Origin: a virus
Strand: one strand, 5' to 3'
Virus record (IMG/VR): IMGVR_UViG_3300036861_000330
Coordinates: 39,157 to 103,156 of that record
DNA: 64,000 bases
The notes beneath the pieces were generated by a model. That model was given only the letters and a program-made list of their open reading frames with translations, was not told where the DNA came from and did no database searches. Shown here one piece after another: positions 1-9,480 of this stretch. The position numbers were made by a program, and so were the translations under genes. Each line of letters starts with the position of its first letter. The stretch's first letter is position 1.

Positions 1-2
1 GC

Positions 3-72
3 CGGATATCGTTTGAAGAAGGCAGACACAATTCCCTGAAACTGGGAAGTAGCTGACAGTGCCCTGTCTGCC
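3..72 (+). other. Structured leader before the primase gene
   Basis: GGCAGACA (21-28) pairs with TGTCTGCC (65-72), and inside it TTCCC (32-36) pairs with GGGAA (44-48), giving a nested stem. A GATATCGT half-site at about 6-13 resembles the palindromic element seen at 44.2 and 60.9 kb. The structure lies just before the probable TTG start at 110, so it could be a terminator of the upstream gene or a leader structure. Function is inferred only. Confidence 0.4.
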
Positions 73-109
73 CTGCCTACACTTCTCTAGAGCAAAGAAA
101 GGGGGACAA

Positions 110-2281
110 TTGAATGCAGTGATTGCCCCTGACGCAGCAAAGCACCAAGAAGTATTCCTTTCTCATATCTTCGGGGATCTTACTGGCTATCTTTGTATTG
201 CATGTAAAAGTGGTGCGAACTATTTCGAGCGGTTCTTCTGGTACCCCAATGATATACAGGACGCACTTGAGTTCATCGGCAAACAGTACGCCACCCATGA
301 TATCTATTACTGTGCACAGTTGTTACGAGACCAGCGGCGTATAAAAGACAACGTTGAACTTTGCACCGCCGCATGGGCAGATCTCGACGCATGTGCACCA
401 ACAAATCTTTTAGTAGAAGCATCAATTGCGCTTGAGTCAAGCCCAGGACGCTACCAAGCCCTGTGGGTCTTGGAGCAGCCACAGGATGCGATTGAAGTCG
501 AACAACTCTCAAAACGTATTGCGTATTTTCATCGTAAGCAAGGCGCCGACGTGTCTGGGTGGGACTTGACGCAACTGCTCCGCGTCCCATTGACATGGAA
601 TCATAAATACAACACAATTCCAAAGCCCTTTGTTAAGGTGATTAGTGTTCATGTAGCAAAGTATCGAGTCAGTGACTTCACAAAGTATCCACCGATACCA
701 AGCGAGACCATTGAGTTCGGTCCAATACCTGACACGACAAATGAACTATCCGCAGATGAACTGCTACAAAAGTACCAGTCGTTTCTGCCAGCAGTAGCAT
801 ATGAACTGTTTGCTACTACCCCAGTTGAGGACTGGTCAAAGAGCTTATGGCAGCTTGAGATGCTACTCGGCGAAGCAGGCATGTCGGAAAAAGAGATGTT
901 TGTTGTAGCAAGGGTATCGCGGTGTAACAAGTACGAACGTGATGGAAAAACAGACTCACCATTGTGGAAAGAAGTGCAAAAGGCATACGCCACTGTACAA
1001 CAAAAACGTGATGCACTTCGTAGACTTACAAATCAGCCACTTGACGCACTGTGGACTGATGACGAGGCCGGTGAGGTGGATGACAGCCGAACCATTGTTG
1101 AACGGTATGTTGCCTGGGCGTCAACGCAAACTGACGCTGCGCCCGCATACCACCACGCAGGTGCATTAATGATTTTATCGACAATGCTCTCTGGATCAAT
1201 TCGGTTGCCGCTACGCCACGCAACACTCATTCCAAATCTTTGGTTCATGATACTTGGCGATACGACGCTCACGCGCAAGTCCACGGCGATGCGACTTGCG
1301 TCTGGAATCTTGAAACAAATCGCTCCTGGCTCACTTCTTGCAACTGACGGATCTGTTGAAGGATTACTAACAAATTTAGCGACACGCCCAGGGGTTCCGT
1401 CGCTGTTTCAACGTGACGAGTTTTCTGGGTTATTAGAAAACATGGCAAAGAAAGATTACTACGCTGGAATGCAGCAGGACTTCATTAAGCTGTACGACGG
1501 CGACCACGTCAAGCGGGTACTACGATCGACAACAATTGAGGTTGTCGATCCGGTCTTTATTTTGTATGTCGGAGGTATTCGTGAAAAGATTTACGAGCAA
1601 CTGACTGATGAACACGTCGCTAACGGGTTCGTTCCACGTTTCCTCTTCTATATTGCGGAGAGCAGTGTCGATGATCTGGAAGACGCTGAGTTGTTTGATG
1701 TTCCAGACTACGAGGCACGTGACAGACTTATTGATGAACTACGTGAGGTTTACGATGGGTTCACCGGTGTCGAAGATCTTCGGTACGGCGAAGCAAAAAT
1801 CCATAAGACGAAGGTATGGCAAGCAACCGCGACAAAAGAAGCACTACAACGCTGGAATGTACTGAACCGCACGATGCTGAAAGACGCACAAAAGATGGAC
1901 AATCCAACCCTCTTCCTGCCAGTCTTTCAGCGTCTCGCAGACAGTACATTAAAAACAAGTCTCCTCCTTGCGGCTGCTCGCGCACCTGGTGAACCGATCG
2001 TGATCGAACTTATTGATGTGTTACAAGCGATCAAGTACACAAGGCAGTGGCGTGACTGGGCATGTGAAGTGATGGAAAACGTTGGTGCTTCACCATTCGA
2101 AAACCGTATGAAAAAGATGTTTGCTGCAATCAACCGCAAACCTGGTATCTCACATGCAGAAATCCTGCGCAGCTACAAAATCAACGCTCGCGACGTAAAA
2201 CTATTTATCGAGACACTCGAACAACGCGACGAGATTCGTGTCATCAGGAAAGGTGGTACAGCGAACTACTTTCCTATATAG
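110..2281 (+). CDS. Primase-helicase (RepB-like primase plus DUF3987-type ATPase)
   Basis: The protein of about 723 residues probably primes and unwinds DNA for phage replication. The first 200 residues look like a RepB-type primase: WADLDA, SSPGRYQALW and LLRVPLTWNHK are the kind of conserved strips seen there. Residues of about 370-560 form a P-loop ATPase with a Walker A strip GDTTLTRKST and a following LFQRDEFSGLL, as in DUF3987 proteins. I chose TTG at 110 because AAAGGGGGA lies just upstream; an open frame also extends back to 59. It opens the replication block. The general role is secure; the exact family split is from memory. Confidence 0.75.
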   Translation: MNAVIAPDAAKHQEVFLSHIFGDLTGYLCIACKSGANYFERFFWYPNDIQDALEFIGKQYATHDIYYCAQLLRDQRRIKDNVELCTAAWADLDACAPTNLLVEASIALESSPGRYQALWVLEQPQDAIEVEQLSKRIAYFHRKQGADVSGWDLTQLLRVPLTWNHKYNTIPKPFVKVISVHVAKYRVSDFTKYPPIPSETIEFGPIPDTTNELSADELLQKYQSFLPAVAYELFATTPVEDWSKSLWQLEMLLGEAGMSEKEMFVVARVSRCNKYERDGKTDSPLWKEVQKAYATVQQKRDALRRLTNQPLDALWTDDEAGEVDDSRTIVERYVAWASTQTDAAPAYHHAGALMILSTMLSGSIRLPLRHATLIPNLWFMILGDTTLTRKSTAMRLASGILKQIAPGSLLATDGSVEGLLTNLATRPGVPSLFQRDEFSGLLENMAKKDYYAGMQQDFIKLYDGDHVKRVLRSTTIEVVDPVFILYVGGIREKIYEQLTDEHVANGFVPRFLFYIAESSVDDLEDAELFDVPDYEARDRLIDELREVYDGFTGVEDLRYGEAKIHKTKVWQATATKEALQRWNVLNRTMLKDAQKMDNPTLFLPVFQRLADSTLKTSLLLAAARAPGEPIVIELIDVLQAIKYTRQWRDWACEVMENVGASPFENRMKKMFAAINRKPGISHAEILRSYKINARDVKLFIETLEQRDEIRVIRKGGTANYFPI

Positions 2282-2289
2282 GAGGCGTG

Positions 2290-2526
2290 TTGTCGGGCGA
2301 GTGGATTTACAAAGGGTTTGGTATCGACGGCGACCAGGTCGCCTTTGCGATGGAAAGCCCCACAGGGGCACGGGTGAGTGTGCAGTGGCCAATGAACGAG
2401 AACGATCAAGAGGAGGTAGCTGACTTTATCAACCGGATGGAGCCCAGAGTTCTTGAGCATTTAACAAGCGAGACGAGCAGCTTTGAGCCAAGCGGAGGGA
2501 ACGGGTTCAAGGCGGATGAGGGGTGA
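2290..2526 (+). CDS. Small hypothetical protein
   Basis: This 78-residue protein follows the primase with AGGAGG directly ahead. GTG at 2287 and TTG at 2290 are both possible; TTG gives better spacing. It is acidic and contains one predicted strand-rich half (WIYKGFGIDGDQVAFAMES) and a helical half. It overlaps the next gene by four bases, so the two are probably translated together. I do not recognise the family. Confidence 0.6.
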   Translation: MSGEWIYKGFGIDGDQVAFAMESPTGARVSVQWPMNENDQEEVADFINRMEPRVLEHLTSETSSFEPSGGNGFKADEG

Positions 2527-2852
2527 TCGATCTGGCGGTGACGCAGCGGACGATCTTCAAGTGGGTGTGTCGGAACTTCCCATCCACTGACGCGAAAAGT
2601 GACGCGAAAAGCCAGCTCCTCAATATTGGTGAGGAAGTCGGAGAACTAATGCGCTGCGAGCTAAAGGGGTCGCAAGGAATTCGAGGTGATGACTGGGACG
2701 AACAGGCAAAGAAAGAGTTTGGTGATGTTATCTTGTCGCTGCTGTGTTATGCGTCGCTCAAGGGCTTTGATGCGGAGGAGGTAATTACTGCACGAATGAA
2801 GGAAGTGACTGTTCGCGACTGGCTTGCGAACAAGCTGACTGGCGGCGCCTAA
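2523..2852 (+). CDS. MazG-like nucleotide pyrophosphohydrolase
   Basis: This 109-residue protein carries the MazG helix pattern: IGEEVGELMRCELKG and, later, KKEFGDVILSLLCYASLKG, which supply the acidic residues that bind metal in all-alpha NTP pyrophosphatases. Phage MazG proteins hydrolyse (d)NTPs or ppGpp-like nucleotides; the substrate cannot be told here. Start is GTG at 2523 overlapping the upstream stop. The last codons (Gly-Gly-Ala-stop) are read from the first CGGCGCCTA word of a repeat array, so the array begins inside the gene. Confidence 0.8.
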   Translation: MIDLAVTQRTIFKWVCRNFPSTDAKSDAKSQLLNIGEEVGELMRCELKGSQGIRGDDWDEQAKKEFGDVILSLLCYASLKGFDAEEVITARMKEVTVRDWLANKLTGGA

Positions 2853-3185
2853 AACGCACGCGAAGATCTGTCAAGACCACCGGCGTCTGTACCAGGTACG
2901 AAGGTCTGTTGTCGAACCGGCGCCTACTGAAGAGTCGAAGGTCTAACCGCCGCGCGGCGCCGGTGGTGTAAGGTTGGCGCTTAATGGGAGAACGTAAATC
3001 TACCGGCTCCACGGCGCCTAGAGAATGGCGAGAAGCTGAAGTCAGTCCGGCGCCCTGCTCCAATTCGAACAGCTATGTAGTACACGGCGCCTAGTACATG
3101 ACCGTATATTTATGATTGCGACGGCGCCTAGTGTGATAACGAAAAGCTAACAGAGGACCGGCGCCTGTAACGGGCCAGAAGGGGC
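2843..3185 (+). repeat. 37-bp two-word repeat array 1
   Basis: GGCGCC words begin at 2843, 2881, 2918, 2955, 2975, 3012, 3048, 3085, 3122 and 3159, a period of 36-38 with one deletion (2955-2975). Midway between them sit variants of CGAAAATCTA. The two 9-base stretches in each unit differ from unit to unit. The array fills the whole gap between two genes and ends at the ribosome binding site of the next gene. No ORF or hairpin explains it. Confidence 0.9.
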
Positions 3186-3190
3186 ACAAC

Positions 3191-3685
3191 ATGGGTAAGC
3201 TCACGTCGTTTGTCCAGCGGGACGAGTGGTACGATGCAAAGGACAACGAGGTTGCTGCGGCATACCTCGACTGGGTGCTGAATGACGAGGACATTGACCC
3301 AGAGGACGAACTATTTTCACTCGTCGTTGATGAAGTTCGCCGTCGCCGTCGTGCGCTTGTGCGACAGCGAGAGCGAGAAGTTATTATCACGCAGCAACAA
3401 ATGGTCCGTACTGGCGGTGTTGCAGCGACAATTGCAAATTTTCAGACTACTGGGTTTCGTGACTTGCCATTCACGCTACCTGGTGGGCGCCGTGTAGTTT
3501 GGGGGCTTGCAACGGTTGAAGAGCATGAGGAACGAGTCCGTATGCTTCAGCGCCACCAGGTGGCACTTGGCGAGTCCATCGATCAGCATCAGTACGCGAT
3601 TCGACTCATCTCCGCAAACCCTGGCGCGAACTGTCTGAATGATGTTTACCATGACCGGCCTGTTCGTGTGGCGCCTGTGGCCTAG
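3191..3685 (+). CDS. Hypothetical protein, arginine-rich centre
   Basis: This 164-residue protein starts at ATG after AGAAGGGG. It has an acidic N-terminal third (NDEDIDPEDELFS), a basic segment (VRRRRRALVRQREREVII) and a helical C-terminal part. I recognise no family. The gene sits between two repeat arrays, and its last six codons (VAPVA and stop) are already the first unit of the next array: the GGCGCCT word at 3669 is in phase with the following units. Confidence 0.7.
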   Translation: MGKLTSFVQRDEWYDAKDNEVAAAYLDWVLNDEDIDPEDELFSLVVDEVRRRRRALVRQREREVIITQQQMVRTGGVAATIANFQTTGFRDLPFTLPGGRRVVWGLATVEEHEERVRMLQRHQVALGESIDQHQYAIRLISANPGANCLNDVYHDRPVRVAPVA

Positions 3686-4103
3686 CCGTAAATCTTATCC
3701 ATGAGCGGCGCCTGGACGAGAAACGAAAATCTAAGGTATGGCCGGCGCCTACATCGGCTCCGAAGACTATGATCGACGCGGCGCCTAAGATATGCGCGAG
3801 TGCTGTATTAATACCGGCGCCTCTAGCGGCTGCGAAAATCTAAGAGTGAATCGGCGCCGAAAGAAGCGACGTGAGTCTAAGAGTGGATCGGCGCCTTGTC
3901 GAACTGCGGAATGCTTGTGGGAATCGGCGCCTAGTTGACGATCGTAAGGCTAACTTGCAGCGGCGTCTAACGACTACCCGAATGTCTGTATCTGCCGCGG
4001 CGCCTTTAGTGGCTACGTAAGTCTGATAGAGTATCGGCGCCTTACCGAGGACCGTAAATTCGACAACCTTACGGCGAATGTGGTGGCTGATTCGCTGGCG
4101 CCA
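3669..4103 (+). repeat. 37-bp two-word repeat array 2
   Basis: GGCGCC words begin at 3669, 3706, 3743, 3779, 3815, 3852, 3889, 3925, 3961, 3998, 4035 and, degenerate, 4072, with a last word at 4096. The alternate CG(A/T)A...CTA word is present in nearly every unit. Neighbouring units at 3842 and 3880 share near-identical spacers (AAGAGTGAAT and AAGAGTGGAT), which suggests local duplication followed by mutation. The first unit overlaps the 3' end of the upstream gene. Confidence 0.9.
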
Positions 4104-4125
4104 TAGTCAAAGGAACAGGGGAACA

Positions 4126-4908
4126 ATGAGTGACAAGTTTAAAAACCTGCGAATCCATGCAAGGCAGTACATGCAGATCCAGCGCGTTAGGATTGCGCTT
4201 GGCAACCGACTAAGCCGGGCACAGGTTGACCCACTGCTGTTTAGCAACCAGATCGGCGCAGTTCGTGCAGCGGAAGCAATTGCAAAGAAGGACTTGAACG
4301 GCGAGTTCAAGGCAGTTGTCGCAAAGGAAATTATCGAGTGGCAACAAAATTCTGCTGGTATCGGTGAGCATCTGCTCGCCCGGTTGCTTGGCGAGATTGG
4401 TGACCCAAAAACTGCCATCCCGATGTGGTGGGAAGGTACTGGTAAGGACCGTAAGCTCATGATTGGCGAGCCATACCAGCGAACGCCGCGGCAACTGTTT
4501 GCGTACTGCGGTGTTGGTGACCCAGAGCGGAAGCGTAAGAAAGGCATGACGGCTGAGGAAGCAGAAGCGCTGGGGCGGCCAACCGCAAAAATGATTGTGC
4601 GGCTGCTCGCAGAGTCGTGTATCAAGCAGGTTGTCAAGCCACTCGAAGATGGTGACTACGTGAACCAGGTGCAGTACCGTGCGGTGTATGACAAGGAACG
4701 TGCCCGGTACAATACTCGTGAGGGCTGGACGGACGCACGGAAGCACAACGCTGCGCTTCGTCGTGTTGGCCGCGCGATCCTCTATGACCTGTGGCTCGTT
4801 GCGAATGGTAAGAAGGCCGGCTACACCGCAAGCGGGTCGGTGACGTACTGCAACCGGCGCCAACCGTCCCCACTAAGGACAGGCGGAACGCCAGTCGAAA
4901 ACAGGTAG
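4126..4908 (+). CDS. IS110/IS116 transposase C-terminal-like protein
   Basis: This 260-residue protein resembles the C-terminal (Transposase_20) half of IS110-family enzymes. Residues 77-93 (SAGIGEHLLARLLGEIGDP) form the helix-hairpin-helix strip, followed by RQLFAYCGVGDP and a helical end with RRVGRAILYDLW. The N-terminal RuvC-like DEDD domain of active transposases is absent, and the usual QSG strip with the catalytic serine is replaced by RKRKKGM. It is therefore probably a DNA- or RNA-binding derivative, not a working transposase. I start it at ATG 4126 after AGGGGAAC. It is flanked by repeat arrays. Confidence 0.55.
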   Translation: MSDKFKNLRIHARQYMQIQRVRIALGNRLSRAQVDPLLFSNQIGAVRAAEAIAKKDLNGEFKAVVAKEIIEWQQNSAGIGEHLLARLLGEIGDPKTAIPMWWEGTGKDRKLMIGEPYQRTPRQLFAYCGVGDPERKRKKGMTAEEAEALGRPTAKMIVRLLAESCIKQVVKPLEDGDYVNQVQYRAVYDKERARYNTREGWTDARKHNAALRRVGRAILYDLWLVANGKKAGYTASGSVTYCNRRQPSPLRTGGTPVENR

Positions 4909-4926
4909 TACAAAGTAGTGGTGTGC

Positions 4927-4965
4927 ACGGGTTGGCAGCCATTATGGCTGCCAACCCGTTATTTA
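4927..4965 (+). terminator. Rho-independent-type terminator
   Basis: ACGGGTTGGCAGCC (4927-4940) and GGCTGCCAACCCGT (4946-4959) form a perfect 14-bp stem with a 5-base loop, followed by a T-rich stretch (TATTTATATT). It separates the IS110-like gene from the VWA gene. Confidence 0.85.
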
Positions 4966-4981
4966 TATTGGAGGGCTCCGT

Positions 4982-5620
4982 ATGACAAACAAGGATCTCA
5001 CGTATATTGCGTTTGTGCTTGACCGTTCTGGCTCAATGATGAGTGTTGCAAGCGACACAGTTGGTGGGTTCAACTCTTTCATTAAGGATCAGCGTGAGCA
5101 GCCTGGGGCCTGCCGCGTCACGCTCACGCAGTTTGACACCGTGTATGAAATCGTTTACCAAAACAAGCCAATCGGTGACGTGCCACCACTCGACTTCCAT
5201 CCACGTGGCCGGACAGCGCTGTATGACGCAATGGCACGTACTATTATCGAGACTGGTGAACAGCTCGCCACGGTGCCAGAAGCCGAACGTCCGGCAAATG
5301 TTTACCTCATTACGCTGACGGATGGCCTTGAAAACGCTTCGCAAGAGTTCTCGGCTGATACTCTTCGAAGGCTGATTGAACGGCAGCGTAATCAGTACCA
5401 GTGGCAGTTTGTATTCCTTGGCGCAAACCAGGATGCCATTCTGACAGCCCAAGATCTCGGGATGCTCGGGCAGGCAGCAATGGAGTATCTGGTAACGCCA
5501 GAAGGCACACGAGGAGCGTACGCCGCTACGTCAGCGAGTGTTGCACGCTCGCGGAAGAGTGGTCAGAGTGTGTCATTCACCGATGAGGAACGTGAACAGG
5601 CAATGCAAAAAGGGCAGTAA
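4982..5620 (+). CDS. von Willebrand factor A domain protein
   Basis: This 212-residue protein is essentially one VWA domain. The metal-ion-dependent adhesion site is visible: VLDRSGSM near the start (DxSxS), a threonine in GRTALYDAM, and an aspartate in ITLTDGLEN. Such domains bind partner proteins through a metal; similar stand-alone proteins occur in tellurite-type gene groups and in phages. No signal peptide is seen, so it acts in the cytoplasm. The start ATG has GGAGGGC upstream. A repeat array begins just after the stop. Partner unknown. Confidence 0.8.
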   Translation: MTNKDLTYIAFVLDRSGSMMSVASDTVGGFNSFIKDQREQPGACRVTLTQFDTVYEIVYQNKPIGDVPPLDFHPRGRTALYDAMARTIIETGEQLATVPEAERPANVYLITLTDGLENASQEFSADTLRRLIERQRNQYQWQFVFLGANQDAILTAQDLGMLGQAAMEYLVTPEGTRGAYAATSASVARSRKSGQSVSFTDEEREQAMQKGQ

Positions 5621-5623
5621 GCA

Positions 5624-5722
5624 CAGCGCCCAGTGACAACGCGAAAATCTAAGCGAACCTCGGCGCCTACGGAACCACCGAAAATCTCGTGTACACGCGG
5701 CGCCTACAGACTTACGAAAACC
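5624..5722 (+). repeat. 37-bp repeat array 3a
   Basis: Words begin at 5624 (CAGCGCCCA), 5661 and 5698 with CGAAAATCTA-type words between them. The spacer AGTGACAACG of the first unit occurs again in the last unit of array 3b at 6309, one of the few exact spacer repeats in the window. Confidence 0.85.
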
Positions 5723-5732
5723 TTTGGACCCT

Positions 5733-5767
5733 CTCCTGGGGTAGCACTCTGAGTGCTACCCTAGGAG
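5733..5767 (+). other. 16-bp hairpin before a small acidic gene
   Basis: Bases 5733-5748 pair with 5752-5767 around a CTG loop (one G-T pair). The 3' arm contains AGGAG, so a first Shine-Dalgarno-like sequence is hidden in the stem; a second, CAGGAGGG, follows and precedes GTG 5788. It could end transcription from the array side or control translation of the small gene. Confidence 0.6.
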
Positions 5768-5787
5768 GTTTCCTGTCAGGAGGGTTT

Positions 5788-5958
5788 GTGTCAAGAACAA
5801 GCGTTACCATTACCATCAGGGTCGGCTTTGTCGTGCCAGATGGCGAAGACGAAGAGGAAGACAAAGAGGATGTTGCGCATGAAGTCGCCGATGAAATTGA
5901 GCAACACATAAAAGCCCGCTTCCCACACTTGGAACATGTTTTTGTGGCGAGAATCTAA
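5788..5958 (+). CDS. Small acidic hypothetical protein
   Basis: This 56-residue protein starts at GTG after CAGGAGGG. It has a short strand-rich start (SVTITIRVGFVVP), then a very acidic stretch (DGEDEEEDKEDV) and a helix. A longer frame back to 5689 runs through array and hairpin and is unlikely. The last codons (GCG AGA ATC TAA) are a CGAGAATCTAA repeat word, so the stop codon is supplied by the next array. Function unknown. Confidence 0.65.
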   Translation: MSRTSVTITIRVGFVVPDGEDEEEDKEDVAHEVADEIEQHIKARFPHLEHVFVARI

Positions 5959-6317
5959 TCGCTACGCGGCGCTTACAGGCTTAGCGAAAATCTACCGATG
6001 CGTCGGCGCCTATAGGATGCCCGAGGATCTACAAGGAGTGGCGGCGCCTATTAGTGGAGCGAAAATCTGACGCCTAACCGGCGCCTGTACAAAAGACGAG
6101 AAGCTGTTACTGACTCGGCGCCTTTTCACTGAGCGAATATCTATTGAGCTTCCGGCGCCTACTACTGGTGCGAAAATCTAGTCAAGCCCCGGCGCCTACT
6201 AGACCGCCGAAGATCTAAAGGCTGGGCGGCGCCTAATCAGCGGACGAAAATCTGCGAGCCTGTCGGCGCCTTTCACGATGTCGAACATCTACGGCAACAA
6301 CGGCGCCCAGTGACAAC
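5948..6317 (+). repeat. 37-bp repeat array 3b
   Basis: GGCGCC words begin at 5966, 6004, 6042, 6079, 6116, 6153, 6190, 6227, 6264 and 6301, with the CGAAAATCTA word at the midpoint of each unit. This is the cleanest stretch: from 6042 to 6301 the period is exactly 37. The spacers here are all different. It starts in the stop codon of the upstream gene and ends 5 bases before the ATG of the next. Confidence 0.92.
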
Positions 6318-6321
6318 GCGA

Positions 6322-6756
6322 ATGACCAAAACATGGGCGGTGCCAATCAAGAAGGGAGTCACATTGCTTGGACTTGTCCCAACCCAAACCAAGTCAACAG
6401 CAATGCAGGTTCGGAAGATCGCCACAACGATTCCGAATTACAGAGCGCTTGTTACACCAGATGTGAAGCTGCCACTGCGACACGCTACAGGTGACCGCGC
6501 TGTTGCGCTTGGCGTTATGTGGCTCGACGGTGCTTGTCCTGACTGGCACACACGCATCACAAAGTCGGTTGATCTAAAGTCCAACTTCAACTGCGTCGGT
6601 GGGCAGGTTTTCGGTTCCTACAGCGGGATGTTGCGCCGTGCGCCAGTCTGGCTATCTCCGATAGGGCAGCACCGATGGGCCGAGCAGCATGGGTTTATCG
6701 GCATACGGCACGAACGTGCCTGGAAAGCAGTAATTGCCGAACGGCGCACACGCTAA
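6322..6756 (+). CDS. Hypothetical protein
   Basis: This 144-residue protein starts at ATG 6322 inside what would be the last repeat unit; no clear ribosome binding site precedes it, so the start is uncertain. It contains strips such as LPLRHATGDRAVALGVMWLDG and ends with a basic tail. It may be a small enzyme or DNA-binding protein, but I do not recognise it. Confidence 0.55.
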   Translation: MTKTWAVPIKKGVTLLGLVPTQTKSTAMQVRKIATTIPNYRALVTPDVKLPLRHATGDRAVALGVMWLDGACPDWHTRITKSVDLKSNFNCVGGQVFGSYSGMLRRAPVWLSPIGQHRWAEQHGFIGIRHERAWKAVIAERRTR

Positions 6757-6811
6757 CAACGAACTCAACGAGGTATCCATACTCACCAAAGAGATCCCGT
6801 AGGAGATATGA

Positions 6812-7069
6812 ATGGCGATTGACGGGAAGTATGGCCGCGTGACAATGGAGCACGGCAACATTGGTGAGGACGAACCAGTCATCGTATTTCGGGCGCAGGA
6901 CAAACTGCTTCCGAATGTCCTCGGCTTCTATTACGACCTGTGCAACAGTTCCGGGTCGCCGAAGCACCATCTTAATCGCATTCAACAGACTTCTGACGAA
7001 GTCGTTGCGTGGCAGTCAACGCATCCGACGAAAATCCCCACCAGCGATATGCTCAAGGAGACCCAGTAA
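6812..7069 (+). CDS. Hypothetical protein
   Basis: This 85-residue protein starts at ATG after AGGAGATATGA. Strips such as EDEPVIVFRAQDKLLPNVLGFYY and HHLNRIQQTSDEVVAWQ resemble small conserved phage proteins of unknown role. It is followed immediately by the next gene (GTG at 7070), indicating one operon. Confidence 0.65.
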   Translation: MAIDGKYGRVTMEHGNIGEDEPVIVFRAQDKLLPNVLGFYYDLCNSSGSPKHHLNRIQQTSDEVVAWQSTHPTKIPTSDMLKETQ

Positions 7070-7276
7070 GTGGGACTAACTCCTGGGCCTGGTATTGAAT
7101 GCATTGATTGTGGGTTCGTCACCGAAACCAGAGATACGTCCGAGCCGTGCGCAGACTGTGGCTCGAAAAATACCCAACCCGTCGTGATCTCTAACTGCGA
7201 TAAAAACAACGCAACGTGTGACGACATGACCCATCATTGGGGCTATGACATGCACGTTGCGATCGTGAAGCCGTAA
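7070..7276 (+). CDS. Small zinc-ribbon protein
   Basis: This 68-residue protein has two CxxC knuckles, CIDC and CADC, spaced as in zinc ribbons, plus two further cysteines (SNCDKNNATC). It starts with GTG directly after the upstream stop. Zinc ribbons of this size bind nucleic acid or protein; the target is unknown. Confidence 0.65.
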   Translation: MGLTPGPGIECIDCGFVTETRDTSEPCADCGSKNTQPVVISNCDKNNATCDDMTHHWGYDMHVAIVKP

Positions 7277-7294
7277 AGAGGAAGAGAGTAGATC

Positions 7295-7588
7295 TTGGAC
7301 GATCAACAAAAGCTCGATGCCGTTATAGAGGTATTGACGGAATCACATCTGCCCGATTACGGCGGCTACCCTTACGATTACAGTTGGATAGACGACAAAA
7401 ATGATAATGATTTGGTCATAGCCGCCTTGGACCCGGCCAAAGATATGAACCGGACGGAAGTACAACTTTACAACTCAGACAAGCTGGTGGATTGGTTTGA
7501 CCGTGCTGCTCAATTCGCAGTCGAGGACGGTAAAGAAGAGAAGGATGCTGTCGAATATCTATACGAAGTCGGTTACGACGAAGAATGA
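7295..7588 (+). CDS. Acidic hypothetical protein
   Basis: This 97-residue protein starts at TTG after GAGGAAGAGAG. It is strongly acidic and mostly helical at its end (AVEDGKEEKDAVEYLYEVGYDEE). No family recognised. It overlaps or abuts the ParB-like gene downstream. Confidence 0.6.
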   Translation: MDDQQKLDAVIEVLTESHLPDYGGYPYDYSWIDDKNDNDLVIAALDPAKDMNRTEVQLYNSDKLVDWFDRAAQFAVEDGKEEKDAVEYLYEVGYDEE

Positions 7589-7595
7589 GGTGGAG

Positions 7596-8538
7596 GTGGC
7601 GGTCGAGATAAAAATGATGGCCATTGACGCCATCAAAATCGAAAACAGAATCAGAAGGCGGGCTGATAAGATTGAAAGTCTAGCCAAAAGTATCAAAGAA
7701 CTAGGCATGATCAATCCGCCGGCCGTAACCAGTGATGGCAGACTCATTGCTGGTGAACGACGAATCTTGGCAGCGAAGCACCTTGGGCAAACAACCGTAG
7801 AAGTCCGTGTCCTGACGTTTGAGAATGCCGTTGATCTCGTTCGAGCTGAGATGGAAGAAAACACTGAGCGTGAGAATTTTACGAAGGGGGAGGCACAGCT
7901 TGCTGCCGACCGATGGGCGAAGGCCATTGCTGCCACGCAGCGTATCGGCAGACCATCCAACCTGCCCGAGTCGGACAAATCAGACGGACCGGCCAATCGA
8001 AACTCCGCAAATTCTGCGGAGTTTTCCAGAACAGCCCGAGAGACGAGGGCTCAGGCGGCCAAGGCGACCGGCTACTCACATGACACCTTAGAAAAAGTCA
8101 AAAAGATACGTGAAATCGCCGAGGGCAAGCAGTCGGTTCCAAGGGAAGCAAGAGTCGCTGCACAGGAAGCGATTGCTGACCTGGATACGAATCCGAACGC
8201 GAAGGTTGCACCGAAGCTCCAAGCCGTGGAGAAGTTGATGCCGAAACCTCGACGGCCAACACGAGAACAACGAGAACGTACTGCAAGAACAAAGCGCAAA
8301 GCTGAACAGGTAGAGAAAGATCCGTTGGTTGAGCAAGAGCGTGTGAAAACTGAACAAGCACGCGCCATGCTTAGAGCGCGTCAAATGAGCACGATCGTTG
8401 CAATTCGTTATTTAAATAACATGCGCGACCATGAAGCGTTAGTTCAATCGTTCGACCGTGTTGACGCACAAGAAATTACACGATTATTACCAGTCGCGGC
8501 TGAGAGCTTAGACGAATTCGTCAAGCATTGGAGGAGCC

Positions 8539-8555
<17 letters not shown>
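7596..8555 (+). CDS. ParB/Srx-like domain protein 1
   Basis: This protein of about 319 residues begins with a ParB N-terminal fold: IKIENRIRRRADKIESLAKSIKELGMINPP, then the GERR strip (LIAGERRILAAKHLG), and EMEENTERENFT, all typical of ParB-like proteins. A helix-turn-helix region follows (residues ~150-200) and then a very basic, helical tail. ParB-fold proteins bind DNA sites and may hydrolyse CTP. GTG at 7590 or 7596 and ATG at 7614 are all possible starts. It overlaps a second ParB-like gene, so the two may work together. Confidence 0.75.
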
Positions 8556-9462
<907 letters not shown>

Positions 9463-9480
9463 TGTTTAGGAGGGCATAAA

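Noticed and set aside
2843-4103. Repeat words as -35/-10 promoters
   Set aside because: GGCGCC to CGAAAATCT spacing is about 11 bases in one direction and 10 in the other, not 16-19, and the words show no resemblance to known sigma sites. Same-strand orientation in the - strand block also speaks against it.
4126-4908. Intact IS110 insertion sequence
   Set aside because: No RuvC-like DEDD domain, no catalytic Ser strip, no matching ends or target duplication seen.
2843-6317. The arrays as CRISPR arrays
   Set aside because: Period is 37 in total, conserved words are only 9-10 bases and spacers 9 bases. No cas genes are near. The words are short and not repeat hairpins.
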